From assembly GCA_947589525.1 (NCBI GenBank), contig CANQAW010000076.1, forward strand, positions 1 to 7,805: a stretch of 7,805 nt of DNA. Direction: 5' to 3'. The notes below the pieces were generated by a model. It searched no databases, was not told where the DNA came from, and saw nothing but the letters and a program-made list of their open reading frames with translations. Shown one piece after another: positions 5,350 to 7,805 of the stretch (position 1 is the first letter of the stretch; each line of letters starts with the position of its first letter). The DNA comes from Candidatus Gastranaerophilales bacterium. GTDB taxonomy: Bacteria; Cyanobacteriota; Vampirovibrionia; Gastranaerophilales; Gastranaerophilaceae. The translations under genes and the position numbers were made by a program.

Positions 5350-6498
5350 TTACAACGGAGGTCTTCTCATTGAGTTATTTTTAGCTTTTTTCTTTCCGCC
5401 AGAAGTTGCTATAACTACTTTATCTTTTTCTTTTATATCTTTAGATATAATCTGCACTTTAGTATCATCCGATATGCCAAGCTCTACATCATATCTTTTA
5501 AGACCTTGTTTAGTTAAAATCCAAACTCCTTGTTTTTCATATTTTTTGCCGTCCGTTTCGGGGCTGAATTTAAGAGCGACATTAGGAACGCAAAGCGCAT
5601 CTTTAACTTCGTTTGTTAAAATCGAAACATTGGCGCTCATCCCCGGGATTGCGTAACCTTCGGTATTATCGACGGAAATTATAACCGTATAAGTTACGAC
5701 ATTGTTTGTTGTAGTGGAAGCCAATCTAACCTGCGTTACAACACCTTCAAAAGTCTTATCCTGATATCCGTCCAGCGTGTATTGAACCTTTTGTCCGATT
5801 TTTATTTTTCCGATATCTGCTTCCGATACGCTTGTTTCAATGTGCATTTTAGTTAAATCTTTGGCTACTTCAAATAATGTCGGAGTATTAAAACTCGCAG
5901 CGACCGTCTGCCCGACATCAACCGCTCTTGAAATAACCGTTCCGTCAACGGGAGAGGATATTTTTGAATAGCCTAAATTTGTTAAATTATTATTCAAAGT
6001 TGCGCTTTGCGCTTTAACTTCAGCTAAAGAAGCCTGATATTCGGCTTTTGTTTGAAGATAGTTAGCTTGCGCAAGCTCTACATCATCTCTTGAAACGTAA
6101 TTTTTTTGATATAAGTGTTTATATCTTTCGTAGTTATTTCTTTTATAGTCAAGAGTTGCTTTAATTTTATCGCAATTTGCTTTTGCATTATTTAATCTTG
6201 CTCTTGATTGGTCAACGTTTGCCTGAAAAAGCGAGGGGTCAAGCTCTGCAAGCAATTGCCCTTTTTTAACCTGAGAGTTAAAATCAACATAGATTTTTGC
6301 AACCGTTCCTGAAACTTGCGTACCTACCGCAATCGTATTTATGGGTTTAATTGTACCCGAAGCTTCGACATATTCGCTTAAAGTTTCTTTAGTAACTTCT
6401 TTTGTAACATATTTTACGGCATTTTGTCTAAAAGCCGTAAAAACTAAAATTATTATAGCCAAGCAGGCACAAAGTGCGATTATATACCTTTTTTTCAT
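5350..6498 (-). CDS. macA: MacA-type periplasmic adaptor (HlyD/RND membrane fusion protein family)
   Basis: A 382-residue adaptor that bridges the inner-membrane MacB complex and the outer-membrane channel. Visible order: a basic start and single membrane anchor (about 5-22); the first beta-barrel strand with VEASGTI (44-50); the first lipoyl half, 'VGTQVSGTVAKIYVDFNSQV' then KKGQLLAELDP (58-88), closely matching MacA; an alpha-helical coiled-coil hairpin (about 90-172) that would dock onto the channel tip; the second lipoyl half 'ISSPVDGTVISRAVDVGQTV' (180-199); a beta-barrel (about 215-295, with 'IPGMSANVSILT'); and a membrane-proximal domain. The tail is basic (KKKAKNN.MRRPPL). The ATG shares ATGA with the stop of the channel gene (4-nt overlap), and the G-rich TGGGGGTTAG just upstream serves as the ribosome-binding site. 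It is complete and all domains are present. Confidence 0.94.
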   Translation of the reverse strand: MKKRYIIALCACLAIIILVFTAFRQNAVKYVTKEVTKETLSEYVEASGTIKPINTIAVGTQVSGTVAKIYVDFNSQVKKGQLLAELDPSLFQANVDQSRARLNNAKANCDKIKATLDYKRNNYERYKHLYQKNYVSRDDVELAQANYLQTKAEYQASLAEVKAQSATLNNNLTNLGYSKISSPVDGTVISRAVDVGQTVAASFNTPTLFEVAKDLTKMHIETSVSEADIGKIKIGQKVQYTLDGYQDKTFEGVVTQVRLASTTTNNVVTYTVIISVDNTEGYAIPGMSANVSILTNEVKDALCVPNVALKFSPETDGKKYEKQGVWILTKQGLKRYDVELGISDDTKVQIISKDIKEKDKVVIATSGGKKKAKNNSMRRPPL

Positions 6499-7805
6499 CT
6501 AACCCCCATTGATTTTAAAAGAGTTTCTCTTGCTACATTATATTGAAATACCGTATCAACAAAATTTAACTGCGAAGTGTTATAATTTGTAAGCGCGTCT
6601 TGAAGTTCAACATAGTTATTTAACCCGACGCTGTAACGACCGTCTGCCAGTTCAAAGTTTTCTAATGTTGCTTTGACTTTTGAATTCATTAAAGGAACTT
6701 TGCGCTCTAATTGGCGCATATTGATATAATTTGCTTGAACTTCCCAAGAAATATCGGATTTAGCAATGTTAATATTATGATATGCAATATCCAAATAAGC
6801 TTCGCCCTCTTTAACCTGATAGTGAATACCGTAAGGATTAACCGTTCCGATAGCCATACTTGCGCCTAATTGCAAGGGAGAAGAATAAGTTGATTCGCTT
6901 TTGGTATATCCCCAGCTAAGTTCAGCATCTATTTCAGGCGCATATTGCCTTTTGATTGATTTTAAAGATTCTTCCTGAACGAGGGCAAGCATTTCGGACG
7001 CTTTTAAATCGGGGCGAAGTTCAAGCGCGTCTTTAACAGCTTCCTGACGTGTAATTGTTAAAGGTTTAAATTCAAAATCCTGAATAATATCTTTATGTTC
7101 AATTCCCGAAGTTAACATTATAAGCCCGTCAGGAGTCTTTTTAAAGACTTCTTCGCGGGGAGTTATTTGAGTTATGCTTTCAATTTTTCTTTTATAATCA
7201 GCTTTTAAGAAGTTAAAGTTTTCGGTATTTTTAACAATAAAACCCTCATCCTCCTGATAATACATTGAATTTTGAAGCTCAACTATGGCAAGCTCCAGTT
7301 GTTTTTGCCCCTCAACAAGCTGAATTTTAGCGTCCGTTAAATTAACTTGTGCGTTAACAACATCAATTTTTGATTTTAAGCCCTCATCAAACATCGCTTT
7401 TGTACGTTCATAGTTTAATCTTTGAATGCGGACATATTGTTCATATATATCTAACGAAGCTAACGCCTGTAAAACCTTGTAGTAGTTTATTTTTACATTA
7501 TAAACAACATTTAAAATATCATAATCGTAATCATATTGAGCTGATAAAAGGTCATATTTTGACATATTAATTTTGGCTGTAGTTCTGCCAAAATCCCAAA
7601 TCATCTCTGAAATCCCCACGTTAAAACCTAAGGAATTGCTTTGCGAATTAATTATTCTTGTGCCGTGGTTGTTGTCATGGTTGTAATTCACTCTGCCGAA
7701 TAATCGAGGTGCATAACTTGACCTTGCTTCTCCTATGCCTGCTTTAGAAGCTTTAATTCTTTCTTGAGAAACGGATAAATTAGGATTATGAGCTATTGCA
7801 TAATC
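6495..7805 (-). CDS. tolC: TolC-family outer-membrane efflux channel, N-terminus cut by window edge
   Basis: The frame stays open to the last base, so the GTG at 7689-7691 is an internal valine codon and not the start. A further 38 codons read upstream from the window edge: 'DYAIAHNPNLSVSQ', 'ERIKASKAGIGEARSSYAP' and RLFGRV, the canonical N-terminal OEP helix of TolC. In all 436 residues are visible; the signal peptide and first few residues lie outside. The protein shows the internal duplication of the family: 'NPNLSVSQ...YAPRL' recurs as 'RPDLKASE...YAPEI', and 'F.EGLKSKIDVVNAQ' (about 139-152) recurs as 'YSVGLNNYVELQDA' (about 391-404). The first half has the IWDFGR motif. It forms a trimeric beta-barrel plus periplasmic helical tunnel. 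About 70 residues separate the first helix pair from the second half. Its stop overlaps the macA start. Confidence 0.93.
   Translation of the reverse strand, partial: DYAIAHNPNLSVSQERIKASKAGIGEARSSYAPRLFGRVNYNHDNNHGTRIINSQSNSLGFNVGISEMIWDFGRTTAKINMSKYDLLSAQYDYDYDILNVVYNVKINYYKVLQALASLDIYEQYVRIQRLNYERTKAMFDEGLKSKIDVVNAQVNLTDAKIQLVEGQKQLELAIVELQNSMYYQEDEGFIVKNTENFNFLKADYKRKIESITQITPREEVFKKTPDGLIMLTSGIEHKDIIQDFEFKPLTITRQEAVKDALELRPDLKASEMLALVQEESLKSIKRQYAPEIDAELSWGYTKSESTYSSPLQLGASMAIGTVNPYGIHYQVKEGEAYLDIAYHNINIAKSDISWEVQANYINMRQLERKVPLMNSKVKATLENFELADGRYSVGLNNYVELQDALTNYNTSQLNFVDTVFQYNVARETLLKSMGVR

Noticed and set aside
5474..5656. Plus-strand open frame opposite macA
   Set aside because: Short and antisense to a complete adaptor gene, with no supporting signal.
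7370..7570. Plus-strand open frame opposite the TolC-family gene
   Set aside because: Antisense shadow of the conserved helical region, with no recognisable protein features.
7689..7691. GTG as the start codon of the TolC-family gene
   Set aside because: The 38 codons upstream to the window edge are open and encode the conserved first OEP helix, so this codon is internal.

Overview
The window is AT-rich bacterial DNA in which every convincing gene lies on the minus strand. Read in the direction of transcription (high to low coordinates) it holds two modules. The first is a tripartite export system: a TolC-family outer-membrane channel (open at the right edge), a MacA-type periplasmic adaptor, a MacB-type ABC ATPase, an unrecognised 269-residue protein, and a MacB-type permease. 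The second is a de novo pyrimidine cluster, pyrK-pyrD-pyrE-pyrB, with pyrB cut off after 36 codons by the left edge.

Organism. A TolC channel and a periplasmic adaptor imply an outer membrane. PyrK paired with a class 1B PyrD is the NAD-linked form of dihydroorotate dehydrogenase, common in anaerobes. MacB is split into separate ATPase and permease genes. These traits, the AT-richness and the N-terminus of the unknown protein (MKIQPV followed by an Asn/Lys-rich stretch and FISFG) suggest an uncultured-type, diderm, low-GC anaerobe. My best guess is the non-photosynthetic cyanobacterial relatives (Vampirovibrionia/Gastranaerophilales), but this is inference from style and not a demonstrated assignment.

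Right module (about 2520-7805). The outer-membrane channel, adaptor and ATPase genes are packed with a 4-nt overlap and an 8-nt gap, so they are almost certainly one transcript. The ATPase energises the permease from the cytoplasm, the permease acts as a mechanotransmitter in the inner membrane, and the adaptor links it to the outer-membrane channel. The unknown gene sits between ATPase and permease, where family knowledge predicts no gene.

Junction (about 2346-2519). This 174-nt gap carries the most interesting non-coding signals. There is a good sigma70-type promoter, a 16-bp perfect dyad over its -35 and spacer, a possible 12-codon leader ORF, and a 14-bp hairpin with a U8 tract ending 13 nt before the pyrK ATG. 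The layout resembles a transcription attenuator for the pyr operon.

Left module (1-2345). PyrK (FAD, 2Fe-2S) and PyrD (FMN) together oxidise dihydroorotate to orotate using NAD. PyrE adds ribose phosphate to make OMP. PyrB makes carbamoyl-aspartate earlier in the pathway. The genes overlap by 8-10 nt or lie 12 nt apart, consistent with translational coupling. No rRNA, tRNA, CRISPR array, insertion sequence or plus-strand gene is supported.
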